Made by a program: the position numbers and the translations under genes | NCBI GenBank assembly: GCA_965213545.1 | Contig: CBDBZL010000002.1 | Location: forward strand, 1,982,576-2,046,575 | Length of the DNA: 64,000 bases | Direction of reading: 5' to 3' | From: CBDBZL01 sp965213545 | GTDB lineage: Bacteria; Pseudomonadota; Alphaproteobacteria; Sphingomonadales; Sphingomonadaceae | Notes under the pieces: model-generated | The model's input: only the letters and a program-made list of their open reading frames with translations | The model's database searches: none | What the model was told of the DNA's origin: nothing | Part shown: in pieces, positions 16,630-26,288 of the stretch | Numbering within the stretch: position 1 is the stretch's first letter | How the letters are laid out: each line of letters begins with the position of its first letter

Positions 16630-19437
16630 GGGGTTCCCGTATCACTTTCGCCAAAAGTAGCGGTAAGGAATATTTCGCAAGATCAAGGTTTTGTGGCGAA
16701 CGACTAATTCCGTCTCTTTGTAAACCAACGGCTTAGCTAAGTTTCGGGTTTTCAAAGACTCGCACGGCCGTATTCCGTCGCCTGCCCGCCGGAGGGACTC
16801 GGCGATGGAGAGTTGGCGGGAGCAGTATCTCGGGATCGAGGCAATTCCCGACACGCTGACCGAGGCGGAGATCAAGTTTTTCTTCCGCCTCGATGCAAAC
16901 GGCCGTCGCTTCGTTGCGAGCCGCCGCCGGTCCATGACGCGCCTGGGACTGGTCCTGCATATCGGCTTCCTGCGGATGAGCGGCCGGCACCTGCCCGCGC
17001 TTAAGCGGGTACCCTCGTCGGTGCTGGCGTACGCAGCCGGCGAGGTTGGCGCGGCGGCGCCGCAGCTCGCGACGCTGCGCGCGATCTACCGGCGGCGCAT
17101 GACCTTGTTCGAGCATCAGCGCCTCGCTGCGTCGGCGACTGGCTTCCGCGCCGCCGGCGAGGCGCAGTTGAGGATGCTGACAGGCCGAGACTGAACTCGT
17201 TCGTGAGCAACTGGTCCGCGCAGCGCGCCGTTGGCTCTACGACCGCTTGATGCTGATCCCCGGCGATCGCAGTCTCGAGCAATTGGCCGCTCGGGCGCAG
17301 GAGCATATCCTTGGCAAGCTGAAGGACGCGATCGAGGCGGGCGCCGGCAGCGACACGGCTGCGGGATGGGCTGCGAAGCTAAGCGGCAACGGCCCCGGCG
17401 TGGGCGGGGCGCTGCTGGACTGGCTGCGCGCGCCGGTGAAGGGGTTCGGTCCACGCGCGCTGCAGGACATACAGAAGCGAATCGGCGCGCTTCGCAGCCT
17501 CGGTGCCGAGCGCATCGTCCTGCCCGAGGTGCCGATTGAACGCATGCGACAGCACGCCGTGCGCATCGCCCGCCGCAAGGCATCGACGCTGCCGCGCCTC
17601 GGCGAGCCGCGGCGCACCGTCGAGATCGGCTGCTGGCTGCGGCTCCAGCTGCTCGAGGCCACCGACGCGGTCCTGATGCAGACGGGCCGGAGGATCGGCC
17701 ATCTGTGGGGCGAGGCTCGTCGCAAGGTCGAAGCACGGGCGCTCGAACAGCTCAATCAATACCGCACCGGCGTCGGCGCGATCATCGGCGCGCTCGACGA
17801 TCCCGCCCTATCCGACCACGAGTTCCGCGAGAGAGTGTCGCTCGCCGTGCTGCCGCTTCGCTCGGCTCCGGCTGCCCAGGGCAAGGTCCAGGCGATCCGC
17901 ACGCAAATGGCCGCGACACCCGGACCGTTGCGCCTGCTGCTCAAGCAGGTCGGTGCGCTCGACCTGCAGATTCCGGCCGATCACCCGCTCAAGCTTGCGC
18001 TGGCGACCCTCGCAGAAGGCTATCGCGAGCGCGACCCCGGTTTGATGCCGTGGGAGTTGGACCCGTTCCCGCAGGCGCAATCGGCGGTGTTGCAGGCGGC
18101 AAGGACGGCCGCGAAGCGTCTGGCGGCCTACAAGGTCGCCACGGCCATGCTGCTGAAACGCTCTCTGCGAAACGGCTCCGTCAGTGCACCGCACAGCGTT
18201 CACCACCGCAGCGTGGCCGATCAGCTGATGCCGAGCGCACAATGGCACAAGGCGCGGCCGCAGGCCATGCGGGACAACCGCTGGACGACGTCGATCGATG
18301 CCTACCTGCACCGGTTCGGGGAAGCGCTGTCGCTGCTGGCGACGATGCTGGATGAGGCGATCGATGCGGGCGAGTTGAGCATCGCCGACGGTCGGTTCCG
18401 CATCCCCAAGCTTGGGGCCGTGCCAAAGGATCCTGCCGTCGACCAGACCCGAACGGCTCTGTTCGCCGTCATTGGTTCGGTGCAGCTGCCGGACGTCATC
18501 GTCGCTGTAGATGCCCTTACCCGCTTCTCCTCGGTGCTGCTTGGCCGAGACGCAGCCAGCAAGGAGGAACTCGAGGCGCTCTATGCCGCGCTCCTCGCCA
18601 TGGGTACCGACAAGACCGCGGCCGAGATGGCGCGGATGGTCGACGGCTTCAGCGACGACCGGATCGAGCTCGCCATGCGGACCGTCGAGGAGGTTGGCCA
18701 TCTGCGCGGCGCCAGCGACGCCGTGGCGGCGGAGATGCTCGCCCATCCGATCGCCGCCCAGTGGGGCTCGGGCGTCGCTGCCTCGGCCGACATGATGAGC
18801 CTCGATGCGACACGGAAACTCTGGCTCGCGCGTATCGAGCCCAGACGGCGCAGGCCCGCGGTCGGCACCTACACCCACGTCAGCGATCAGTGGGCAGTCA
18901 TCTACGACCAGCCCGTCCTCTTGAACGAGCGGCAGGCCGGCGTCGCCATTGGTCAAGCCGGCGTTCCGCAGGGAAGTACATCGCAACCTCGCGCAAGGCG
19001 AGTCCGTCCACCAGCTTCAGCGCGCCATCTTCGCCGGCCGGATCGGGGCGAAGCACGGCCGCAGCCTGCGCGAAGTCGCCGCAATCTCCGGAGCCCTGAC
19101 GCTGCTGACCAACATCGTCATGGCTTGGAACACCGCGGCGATGCAGGAAGTGGTCGATCGAGAGAATGCGGATCGCTCACGGTCGAGCACCTGACCCACA
19201 TCGCGCCGGCCGCCTTCCGCCACATCAATATGCAGAGCAAGCTGCACTTTCCTATCGAGCGCTACAATCATCTCGCGGCTCCGGAACGGCGAAAGGCTTG
19301 AGAGCGCCTGCGAAAACCTGAATCTTGGCTAAGCTATTGATTCCCCACGAGATGAGATTTAGCATACTGCGGCAAGGCGTTGATCTTGCGAGATCATTCC
19401 TTACCGCTACTATTTGCGAAAGTGGTACGGGAACCCC
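16630..19437 (+). mobile_element. Tn3-family derivative, left copy
   Basis: 2,808 bp, bounded by imperfect terminal inverted repeats of about 57 bp (16630-16686 and 19380-19437), each beginning GGGGTTCCCGTA and sharing AGTAGCGGTAAGGAAT further in. GGGG termini and a DUF4158-type transposase place it in the Tn3 family. It contains no resolvase gene and no recognisable res site, only a broken transposase. Its inner end interrupts an IS6-family transposase gene. Confidence 0.9.
16805..19301 (+). pseudogene. tnpA: Tn3-family transposase TnpA, frameshifted and internally deleted (left copy)
   Basis: Remains of a DUF4158/Tn3 transposase that is normally about 950-1000 aa. The N-terminal DUF4158 part (16805-17194, WREQYLGIEAIPDTLTEAE) runs into TGA; a +1 shift near 17178-17192 resumes the protein (AETELVREQLVRAARRWLYD). 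The main body continues to AVIYDQPVLLNERQAGVAI at about 18955, where the sequence jumps in another frame to KPAFRREVHRNLAQGE, omitting roughly 165 residues that in relatives hold the DTHG-type catalytic segment. A further shift near 19185 leads to the C-terminal end (EHLTHIAPAAFRHINMQSKL). The product cannot be an active transposase. Confidence 0.9.
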
Positions 19438-19750
19438 AGGTGCTGCGACTCGCCGTTGATCTTTACGTAGACCTCGTCGAGGTGCCACTTCCACTGCTGG
19501 AAGCCTTTCATTCGGCTGATGCGCTGGCACCGCACATCGGCGGCGAACATCGGCCCGAACCTATTCCAGCACAGCCGAACGGTCTCGTGGCAAATGTCGA
19601 TCCCGCGCTCGAACAGCAGGTCCTCCACGTTCCGCAGGCTCAGAGGAAAGCGGACGTACATCATCACCACTAGCCGGATCACCTCCGGGGACAAGTTGAA
19701 GTACCGGAACGGGTTGGCTGGTTTTTTGGGGCGCGACTTTGCAGCGCCCT
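19438..19750 (-). pseudogene. IS6-family transposase, N-terminal fragment A cut by the Tn3-type element
   Basis: Reverse-strand fragment encoding the start of an IS6-type (IS26/IS6100-like) transposase: KPANPFRYFNLSPEVIRLVV, then FERGIDICHETVRLCWNRFG and WHLDEVYVKINGE, which includes the first catalytic aspartate (LDEVYVK). The protein is severed exactly where the Tn3-type inverted repeat begins (19437/19438), so the rest of the gene is missing. A sequence resembling an IS6 end (GCGCTGCAAAG) lies at about 19740-19750. Confidence 0.85.
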
Positions 19751-19821
19751 ACCCCCGCCGGCTCATTTTTCAATTAAGTGCGTTTGCTTTGACAGGATCA
19801 CGCATTCTACTAATCCGTTGC

Positions 19822-20041
19822 CGCTGGATGTCCGCTGAAACATTGGACCGAACCTGTTCCACCGGAACAGCACCGTCTCATGGCAAACATCGACACCGCG
19901 CTCAAATAGCATATCTTTAAGGTTAAGGAGCGACAGCGGAAACCGCACATACATCATCACAAGCCGAATGATCTCCGGTGATGAGTTGAAACGTTTGAAT
20001 AGGCTAGGCGGTTTGGCTCTCAATTTGTGGCTCATGGCCAT
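19822..20041 (-). pseudogene. IS6-family transposase, N-terminal fragment B
   Basis: A second, diverged IS6-type N-terminus in the same orientation: MSHKLRAKPPSLFKRFNSS, then MYVRFPLSLLNLKDMLFERG and CHETVLFRWNRFGPMF. Similarity stops near 19822, before the catalytic core; the frame then continues in unrelated sequence. It differs from fragment A at many positions, so the two are separate insertions and not a tandem duplication. Confidence 0.75.
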
Positions 20042-20121
20042 TGCTAGCAGCAGGCCAATAAGGCTGCCACGTTAGTCTGACAATACCCGTCGAAAATACC
20101 GAGAAGAGCTTCCGACTGGAC

Positions 20122-20559
20122 TTACTCAACTTCGGGAATCACAGGTTCTCGTCCACTCTTAATGACAAAAGACGCCAAGATACCTGCAGGCTCTTTATCG
20201 CACGTATTGCGTAGCAACGAATGCAATGCATTTCGTGGCTCATGAAACATGGACCCGGCAGTATGAACAGTCTTTACACCGTCGAGCTCGACTTCAACAG
20301 TTCCCGATAACACATATACAAAAAGGTCGGCGTCGTGCCGGTGAGGCATCTGGTCAACCCCACCAGGCACTACATCAAGCCGCAGAACGAGCATTTCGTA
20401 TCCCTCAAGCTCAGGGTCGCTCATAGCTTGCTGGAAAATGGGGGTTATTAAATACGGGGCATCTTCTGCCTGATCGCTCGAGTCATCATGCGCCAAAACA
20501 CTCGTTGCAAACAACGCAAACGATAACGCGACACACCCAACTAATCTCATAGCTTTCAT
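20122..20559 (-). CDS. Secreted small cupin-domain protein
   Basis: 145 aa with a Sec signal peptide (hydrophobic VGCVALSFALFATSVLA, cleavage near LAHD). The mature part is a single cupin barrel: MPHRHDADLFVYVLSGTVEV supplies the His and acidic ligands of cupin motif 1, followed by GSMFHEPRNALHSLLRN with the His of motif 2. It could bind a metal and act on a small periplasmic substrate; no specific reaction can be assigned. It is the last gene of the reverse-strand half of the metabolic island. Confidence 0.75.
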   Translation of the reverse strand: MKAMRLVGCVALSFALFATSVLAHDDSSDQAEDAPYLITPIFQQAMSDPELEGYEMLVLRLDVVPGGVDQMPHRHDADLFVYVLSGTVEVELDGVKTVHTAGSMFHEPRNALHSLLRNTCDKEPAGILASFVIKSGREPVIPEVE

Positions 20560-21125
20560 TTCACCTTACCCAAATTTGTCAACATTAGCGGTCGCCAAGT
20601 AAAAGCCCGGAACCGTCAGCACCTTATACAAATCAGTATTTACAAAAGTCCTAATCAAAGAAACTTTGGTACCAGAGATTCGGCGGGCCGGTCAACCACA
20701 AAAGGTAAGGGGGTTTCGGCCGGCGCTTTGCTACGAACCGTCTCGGCATAGTCAGGATTGTTCTCCGTCAGGGAAAAGATAGGCAAGGATGAAACTAATC
20801 TCATTCGACGTTGCGCTTTGATTAATCCCGAAAAATGGAGATCATCGGATGACCGAATGGTGGCGTATCCGGTAGTTACTTACCATCTTTGTCTGGTACC
20901 GCGATGGTAGCCTTGGGCTTTAATGACATATGTGCGAGTTAGCGGTTCCCAATGACGCAAGCCTGTGCTTTGGCAGATCCGGAGGTAACGATACTAACTT
21001 CGCCACCACAACTACCCAGCCGTCTCCGACCGAAAGGTATTACATTTCAACCTAACCTTCACAAAAAGGACATCGAAGCAGTCACCACGGCGAAAGTCGA
21101 GCAGAGCTGAACGCTGGCTCTTTTT
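20560..21125. other. Intergenic stretch without a recognisable gene
   Basis: About 566 bp of lower-G+C sequence between the cupin and membrane-protein genes. No reading frame with plausible coding character, RNA gene or clear IS end was seen. The part just upstream of 20559 presumably contains the cupin promoter, but no convincing hexamers are evident. Confidence 0.4.
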
Positions 21126-21608
21126 CTATTTCGGTTTGATGCCGCCACGCACGAAATAGGTGGCAATCAACGCAATCGGGATACCGACGCAGGCAATTTC
21201 ACCAAACATGATGCTAGCGAACATCCAATCATTCATCACCGGGGTCATGCCATCCCACCGGATCGGCAAAACAACCCAATACATTACCAAATAGATGACT
21301 ATTCCGAGTAATGTACCAAATACAAACGGATGTTTGCCGATTACTTCAACTCTTCGAAGCACTAATAGGTAACCAGCAGCCATGATTGCAATCATAACAT
21401 AATGTACGACCGCGCCCAGTAAAATTGCCCACCATCCTCCATCCAAAACACCATCGCCAAAGGGACCGCTGGCAACGAAACGGAATAGCGGCCCAGGAGG
21501 ATTCCCAAGGAGCCCGTACGCGATAACGGCATTACTCGTGTCAAGAGTTCCAGCTATGATGGTCGCCCACAAAATAGCGTATCTCTCCTGAACGCCAAAC
21601 GCTTGCAT
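21126..21608 (-). CDS. Uncharacterised four-helix membrane protein
   Basis: 160 aa with four hydrophobic segments at about 10-30 (YAILWATIIAGTLDTSNAVI), 60-85 (WAILLGAVVHYVMIAIMAAG), 98-115 (FGTLLGIVIYLVMYWVVLP) and 130-150 (ASIMFGEIACVGIPIALIAT). Acidic residues in helix 1 (LDTSN) and a His in helix 2 (VVHYVM) could be functional. I do not recognise the family with confidence. It lies in the same orientation as the oxoprolinase-like gene and the DUF2165 gene, separated from the latter by 241 bp. Confidence 0.65.
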   Translation of the reverse strand: MQAFGVQERYAILWATIIAGTLDTSNAVIAYGLLGNPPGPLFRFVASGPFGDGVLDGGWWAILLGAVVHYVMIAIMAAGYLLVLRRVEVIGKHPFVFGTLLGIVIYLVMYWVVLPIRWDGMTPVMNDWMFASIMFGEIACVGIPIALIATYFVRGGIKPK

Positions 21609-21849
21609 AATACAAATCCTTTCTTATGAAATTGCATCACCTTCTTCAAATATTCTATTATCAGGGATCAATGCCTTAGAAAGGAGTCTATTGGTTATGC
21701 TATGCCGGTTGACAACTTGCTCCTGCGACCTCAGAAGATGGTCTATTTGTCTGTCGTCAGAGACTTACATCCACTTGGAAAGAATGCATCGAAGTCGTAG
21801 ATCAAAGATTTTTGCGGCATTCTATTGAAAATCCTGTGGTTTCACCACG

Positions 21850-22365
21850 TCAGGTCTGTTCAAGGTTGTTCGAATGCGAACCTTGGCCAAGATAGATCAG
21901 TGCTAACAACCCGAACGAGGATATCACCGCAGCGTCGCCCCAGGCGACATGTCCGCCCGGCGTCTGCCACATCTGAAAGGCGGATCCGCCGATAGTGATG
22001 AACGACCCGTACCAGGTCATGAAAACCAACCCAGCGCCGATCTTCGCGAACGGGAGACCACGAGCAAATTTCGCTGCGTCGCGAGCCCCGCCAAACAGTC
22101 TGAAGCTCCCGTAAAGGCAAAAGACACCCGACAGCAGTTCGCCGGTCATGAGAAAAGCAAGCACGAAACCCGCCATGAATGATGGGAGAGCAGGAAAGAA
22201 GTTGTTGGGCATTTTTTCATGCCCCTGCAGTGTAATAACGCCTCTAACAACCTCCACACTGACATCGCTGTTAACGGTGTTTTGAAGAAAGAAGAAAAGA
22301 GCCGTCAGTCCGATAAGACCAACGAAAATAGCCCTTAGATAGCGATCAGTGTTTGTCATGAGCAT
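21850..22365 (-). CDS. DUF2165-family small integral membrane protein
   Basis: 171 aa with four predicted membrane helices. The pattern near residues 55-80 (PALPSFMAGFVLAFLMTGEL) and the late segment WYGSFITIGGSAFQMWQTPG match the DUF2165 layout (conserved Glu in helix 2, GxxFxMWQ before helix 4). Function is unknown. Its ATG follows the stop of the oxoprolinase-like gene with no gap (TAA-ATG), so the two are very likely cotranscribed and translationally coupled; a second ATG two codons in is possible. Confidence 0.78.
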   Translation of the reverse strand: MLMTNTDRYLRAIFVGLIGLTALFFFLQNTVNSDVSVEVVRGVITLQGHEKMPNNFFPALPSFMAGFVLAFLMTGELLSGVFCLYGSFRLFGGARDAAKFARGLPFAKIGAGLVFMTWYGSFITIGGSAFQMWQTPGGHVAWGDAAVISSFGLLALIYLGQGSHSNNLEQT

Positions 22366-25300
22366 TTACTCTCTACTACTTCTTCGGTTTGCTGAAGGCT
22401 CGGTTACTGATCGCTCTGGCACTGATCGCTCTGACACAGGGTCAGCAATGTCAGTTCCGCCATCTGTAGGGCCGTAACCGCCACCGCCTGGTGTCTCGAT
22501 CGTCAGAACGTCTCCAGATCGAACCTCAGATTGATCCGCAGACGACAGGTGGATTTCCGATCCGTCTGCCCGATCAATCCACGCCTTCCCGACACGCCCG
22601 CATCCACCCCCGGCAAGTCCGAATGGCGGAACGATGTGGCGGTTGGCCAAAAGCGAGACGGTCATGGCTTCACGAAAGCGCAGTTTGCGGCGCACACCAT
22701 CCCCCCCTCGCCATCGCCCCACCCCACCAGATTCCGAGATGATCGAAAACTCCTCAAGCAAGACCGGCACCGATCGTTCGAGAACCTCGGGATCCGTTAA
22801 GCGGCTATTGGTCATGTGCGTATGTACAGCTGATGCGCCGTTAAAGCCCGGCCCTGCCCCGGCACCGCCGCAGATCGTCTCGTAATGCTGAAAGCTGTCG
22901 GTGCCGAAGGTAATATTGTTCATCGTACCTTGCGCTGCGGCCATTCGGCCCAATGCACCATACAGGCAATCTACGATTGACTGACTCACCTCCACATTGC
23001 CTGCCACCACTGCCGTCGGGTACTCCGGATCGAGCATCGAGCCTTCTTCCACGAACGTATTGATCGGGCGCAAACACCCTTCGTTCAGGGGAATATCGAC
23101 CTCCAGTAACGTCCGGAATACATAAAGTATTGCGGCGTTAGTGATTGATCGGGGGGCGTTATAGTTCGATCTTTGTTTCGGACTCGTCCCCGAAAAACTT
23201 AAGTTAGCCTCGCGCCTGGCCCGGTCTATTTGTACACTAAGCGAGATCTGACTTCCATTGTCCAGCTTCACCTCAAACGACCCGCTCGACAGACTGTCGA
23301 TAGCACGCCGGGTTTGCTCCTCCGCATAATCCTGCAAGTGAGCAGCATAAGCGGCAACAACCACTTCGCCATAGCGCGACAGAAGCTTATGGAGTTCCTG
23401 CTTGCCACGTTCATTAGCCGCCACCTGCGCCTTGAGATCGGCCAGATTCTGTTGAGGATCACGCGCGGGAAAGCGAGCTGAACTGAGCAGATCAATGACC
23501 GCGTCTTCGCGAATCGAGCCTTCTTCCACAAGATGGAAGTCGCGGATCAGCACACCCTCCTCATCAATATGCTGGCTGGACGAAGGCATTGAGCCCGGGG
23601 TCAGTCCGCCGATGTCAGCATGGTGTGCCCGGCTCGCCAGAAAAAAAAGCGGCGCTTCTGCCCCATCAGTAGCGTCGCGTGCAAAGACCGGCGTGATTAC
23701 GGTAATATCGGGTAGATGCGTTCCGCCAGTGTATGGGTCGTTCAGCATGTAAGCATCTCTCGGTCGCATCGACCCACCGCGCGACTGGATGATATCGCGA
23801 ACCGAATCGCTCATCGAACCCAGATGAACCGGCACGTGGGGCGCATTGGCAATCAGGTTTCCCGATTCATCAAATACTGCGCATGAAAAGTCCAAACGTT
23901 CACGAATATTGATTGAACGAGCTGTTTTGGCGAGCGCATCGCCCATTTGCTCCGCCACAGACATGTACGAGTTGTTGAACAGCTCTAGCAGGATTGGATC
24001 GAACTCTGTATCGGCTGCTGGTCGAACAGGTTTCGGCCCGCCTGTATTGGACAGGACCAGCTGACCGTCTTCGCTCTGGATGGCTGCCCAGCCCGGTTCG
24101 ACAACGATAGTTGCTATGTGGTTGGCGATTATGCAGGGGCCATCCAGCGACAGTCCCTTACCCAAACGATCCAGATCGAAAACTGGGGTTTTACGTGCAT
24201 CTTTAGAAAAGAAGACATCGGCCGTCATCAGTGGTGTCATAGAAATGTCGTCCACGCCTTCATGGTCTGATGAGTCCTCCAATCTTAGGCGCTTATCCTC
24301 GTGCACTTCGACTGTAACCCGCTCTATCGTCAGGGCTCGCTCAGGAGTGTCGAATCCGAAACGCTTCTTGTGCAATGCCGAGAGCTCGGTTCGCAGTTTA
24401 CTTGGCGAGCAAGCACTGAGTTGGAAAAGAGCGTCCGTCCCAGAATACTTAAGATGGATATACGGCGCACTGACGATCGCCTCAATATCAGCACCCTGTC
24501 CGATCAAAACAGTTCTTGCCGCTTCCTCAAGGTCAACAAACACCGATTGCAAATCGACTATGGCGCTATCGGTTAGCGTGCGGGTCACAGTCTGCGAACG
24601 GGTCGCGGTCAACGTGGACAAGCCAATACCGTAGGCTGATAGGACACTCGCGAAACGATGTACCAGTACAGTTCGAATTCCCGCTGCCTCTGCGACGAGA
24701 CAAGCATGCTGAGCTCCTGCACCTCCAAAACAGTTCAGGGCATAATCGCGGACGTCGTGCCCCTTGGCAGTCGAAACGCGCTTAATAGCGTGCGCCATAT
24801 TGTCCACGCCGATTCTCAGAAACCCATGCGCAATCTCTTCGGACGACATGGTTTTGCCGATATCGTGATTTACCTTCGCAGCGAGGTCCCAGAATTCCGC
24901 CTCTACAACGCGCCGGTCCAGCGGCTGCTTGCCATCTTTTCCGAACAGGGGCGGGAACAATTCCGGGCGGAGCTTACCCAGCAGCAAATTGCAATCGGTC
25001 AGCGTCAACGGCCCGCCACGTCCGTAACAAGCGGGGCCGGGATCCGCGCCGGCAGACTCCGGGCCGACCTGAAATCGCTGGCCGTCGAACTTGAGAACCG
25101 AGCCACCTCCGGCTGCTACCGTATGAACGTCAACCATCGGAACGTGAATGCGAACACCGGCGACACTACTGTTGGTTTCGCCGCGTTCGAGTTCACCAGC
25201 ATAGTGGCAAACGTCCGTCGATGTGCCGCCCATGTCGAACCCGATAACTTTCGGAAACCCCATCCGCATCGCAGTTGCCGCGCAGGCAACTACGCCGGCA

Positions 25301-26133
25301 GCTGGACCCGAGAGGATAGTATCGACCCCCCTCACGGTCGCGATATCGGTCAATCCTCCATCCGATCGCATCACTCGCAACGGAACGGACGGCAGACGTT
25401 CGGACAAGCCTTCGAGATATTTACGCAAAGGCGGAGAGAGGTAAGCATTCTGAACTGTCGTTTCAGCTCGTGGCAACAACTTGGGAGCGATACTAATCTC
25501 ATGCGACAGCAGCACTTGCCGGAAGCCCACGCGTCTGGCGATCTCACCGAGCTGACGTTCGTGTTCCGGAAAGCGGTTTGCATGCATAAGGGCGAAAGCG
25601 ACGCTCCTCATCCCGGCATCAAGTGCTTCGCGAAGCGCTGACGCGGCAGCGGCCTCATCCAGCGGCTCGATCAGTTTTCCGTCAACATCGATGCGGCCGG
25701 CAACTTCTATAACATCCGTGTGCAGAGGCTGCGGTCGGCAGATTTCCAACGCGAAAATATCGGGGCGACTCTGATCCCCGATAATAAGCGCATCTCGCAT
25801 CCCGCGGGAGAGCACGAGCAGTGTCGGCTCACCAGTTCGCTCAAGCAATGCATTGGTAGCAACGGTAGTGCCAATCCGCACTTCCGCGATATCTCGTGGG
25901 TCGAGCGTAGGGTTGTCGCCATCGCTCAGGAATTGCTGAATGACAAGGACGGCTGGATCTGTTCGATCGGGCGCATTGTTGGAAAGCACTTTGCGGAGAT
26001 GCAGGCAGCCTCGAGGATCCCTTCCTACGACATCGGTGAACGTGCCGCCGCGGTCGATCCAGAACCGCCATTGAGGCCGGCCGGTCACTGGTTCGACCTG
26101 ATCTATTGATGAGGTTGGCGTCCGTTCGCGCAT
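22366..26133 (-). CDS. Fused 5-oxoprolinase/hydantoinase (HyuA-HyuB) family protein
   Basis: 1255 aa from ATG 26133; a TTG at 26154 adds seven residues. The N-terminal HyuA half (about 1-700) has the ASKHA-type ATP-binding patterns FWIDRGGTFTDVVGRD and GFDMGGTSTDVCHYAG, plus GPAAGVVACAA and SAGADPGPACYGRGG. The C-terminal HyuB half (from about 710) has NIRERLDFSCAVFDESGNLI, HVPVHLGSMSDSVR, YTGGTHLPDITVITPVF and ETPGGGGYGP. Enzymes of this family use ATP to open five-membered lactams or imides (5-oxoproline, hydantoins, N-methylhydantoin); the full fusion resembles 5-oxoprolinase, but the substrate cannot be read from sequence. The extreme C-terminus has a short degenerate repeat (SERSVPERSV). 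Confidence 0.9.
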   Translation of the reverse strand: MRERTPTSSIDQVEPVTGRPQWRFWIDRGGTFTDVVGRDPRGCLHLRKVLSNNAPDRTDPAVLVIQQFLSDGDNPTLDPRDIAEVRIGTTVATNALLERTGEPTLLVLSRGMRDALIIGDQSRPDIFALEICRPQPLHTDVIEVAGRIDVDGKLIEPLDEAAAASALREALDAGMRSVAFALMHANRFPEHERQLGEIARRVGFRQVLLSHEISIAPKLLPRAETTVQNAYLSPPLRKYLEGLSERLPSVPLRVMRSDGGLTDIATVRGVDTILSGPAAGVVACAATAMRMGFPKVIGFDMGGTSTDVCHYAGELERGETNSSVAGVRIHVPMVDVHTVAAGGGSVLKFDGQRFQVGPESAGADPGPACYGRGGPLTLTDCNLLLGKLRPELFPPLFGKDGKQPLDRRVVEAEFWDLAAKVNHDIGKTMSSEEIAHGFLRIGVDNMAHAIKRVSTAKGHDVRDYALNCFGGAGAQHACLVAEAAGIRTVLVHRFASVLSAYGIGLSTLTATRSQTVTRTLTDSAIVDLQSVFVDLEEAARTVLIGQGADIEAIVSAPYIHLKYSGTDALFQLSACSPSKLRTELSALHKKRFGFDTPERALTIERVTVEVHEDKRLRLEDSSDHEGVDDISMTPLMTADVFFSKDARKTPVFDLDRLGKGLSLDGPCIIANHIATIVVEPGWAAIQSEDGQLVLSNTGGPKPVRPAADTEFDPILLELFNNSYMSVAEQMGDALAKTARSINIRERLDFSCAVFDESGNLIANAPHVPVHLGSMSDSVRDIIQSRGGSMRPRDAYMLNDPYTGGTHLPDITVITPVFARDATDGAEAPLFFLASRAHHADIGGLTPGSMPSSSQHIDEEGVLIRDFHLVEEGSIREDAVIDLLSSARFPARDPQQNLADLKAQVAANERGKQELHKLLSRYGEVVVAAYAAHLQDYAEEQTRRAIDSLSSGSFEVKLDNGSQISLSVQIDRARREANLSFSGTSPKQRSNYNAPRSITNAAILYVFRTLLEVDIPLNEGCLRPINTFVEEGSMLDPEYPTAVVAGNVEVSQSIVDCLYGALGRMAAAQGTMNNITFGTDSFQHYETICGGAGAGPGFNGASAVHTHMTNSRLTDPEVLERSVPVLLEEFSIISESGGVGRWRGGDGVRRKLRFREAMTVSLLANRHIVPPFGLAGGGCGRVGKAWIDRADGSEIHLSSADQSEVRSGDVLTIETPGGGGYGPTDGGTDIADPVSERSVPERSVTEPSANRRSSRE

Positions 26134-26231
26134 AAAATTCGGTGCGGTACTCAAGCTTTGCCCCTCGCTCTGACCGGCAAGACCCTGCGCTCACGGTCCG
26201 TCCATATGAGAAACAAGCATATGCCGGATGC

Positions 26232-26279
26232 TATGCGATTCGTCAATTACTCGTTGACAATTTATCAACGAATCGCATA
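26232..26279. promoter_or_regulatory. Nested inverted repeat in the divergent promoter region (probable operator)
   Basis: A perfect 12-bp inverted repeat (TATGCGATTCGT at 26232-26243, ACGAATCGCATA at 26268-26279) encloses a second one (TCGTTGA at 26251-26257, TCAACGA at 26265-26271). It overlaps a candidate forward promoter (TTGACA 26254-26259, TACCAT 26278-26283, 18-bp spacing) and a candidate reverse -35 (TTGACG, 26241-26246). Location between the divergent oxoprolinase-like and MarR-type genes suggests the MarR protein binds here and controls both directions. Confidence 0.65.
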
Positions 26280-26288
26280 CCATCTGAC

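Noticed and set aside
17160..17200. Programmed frameshift to express the Tn3-type transposase
   Set aside because: Even with a shift here the protein lacks about 165 core residues and has another frameshift downstream, so the gene is dead in any case.
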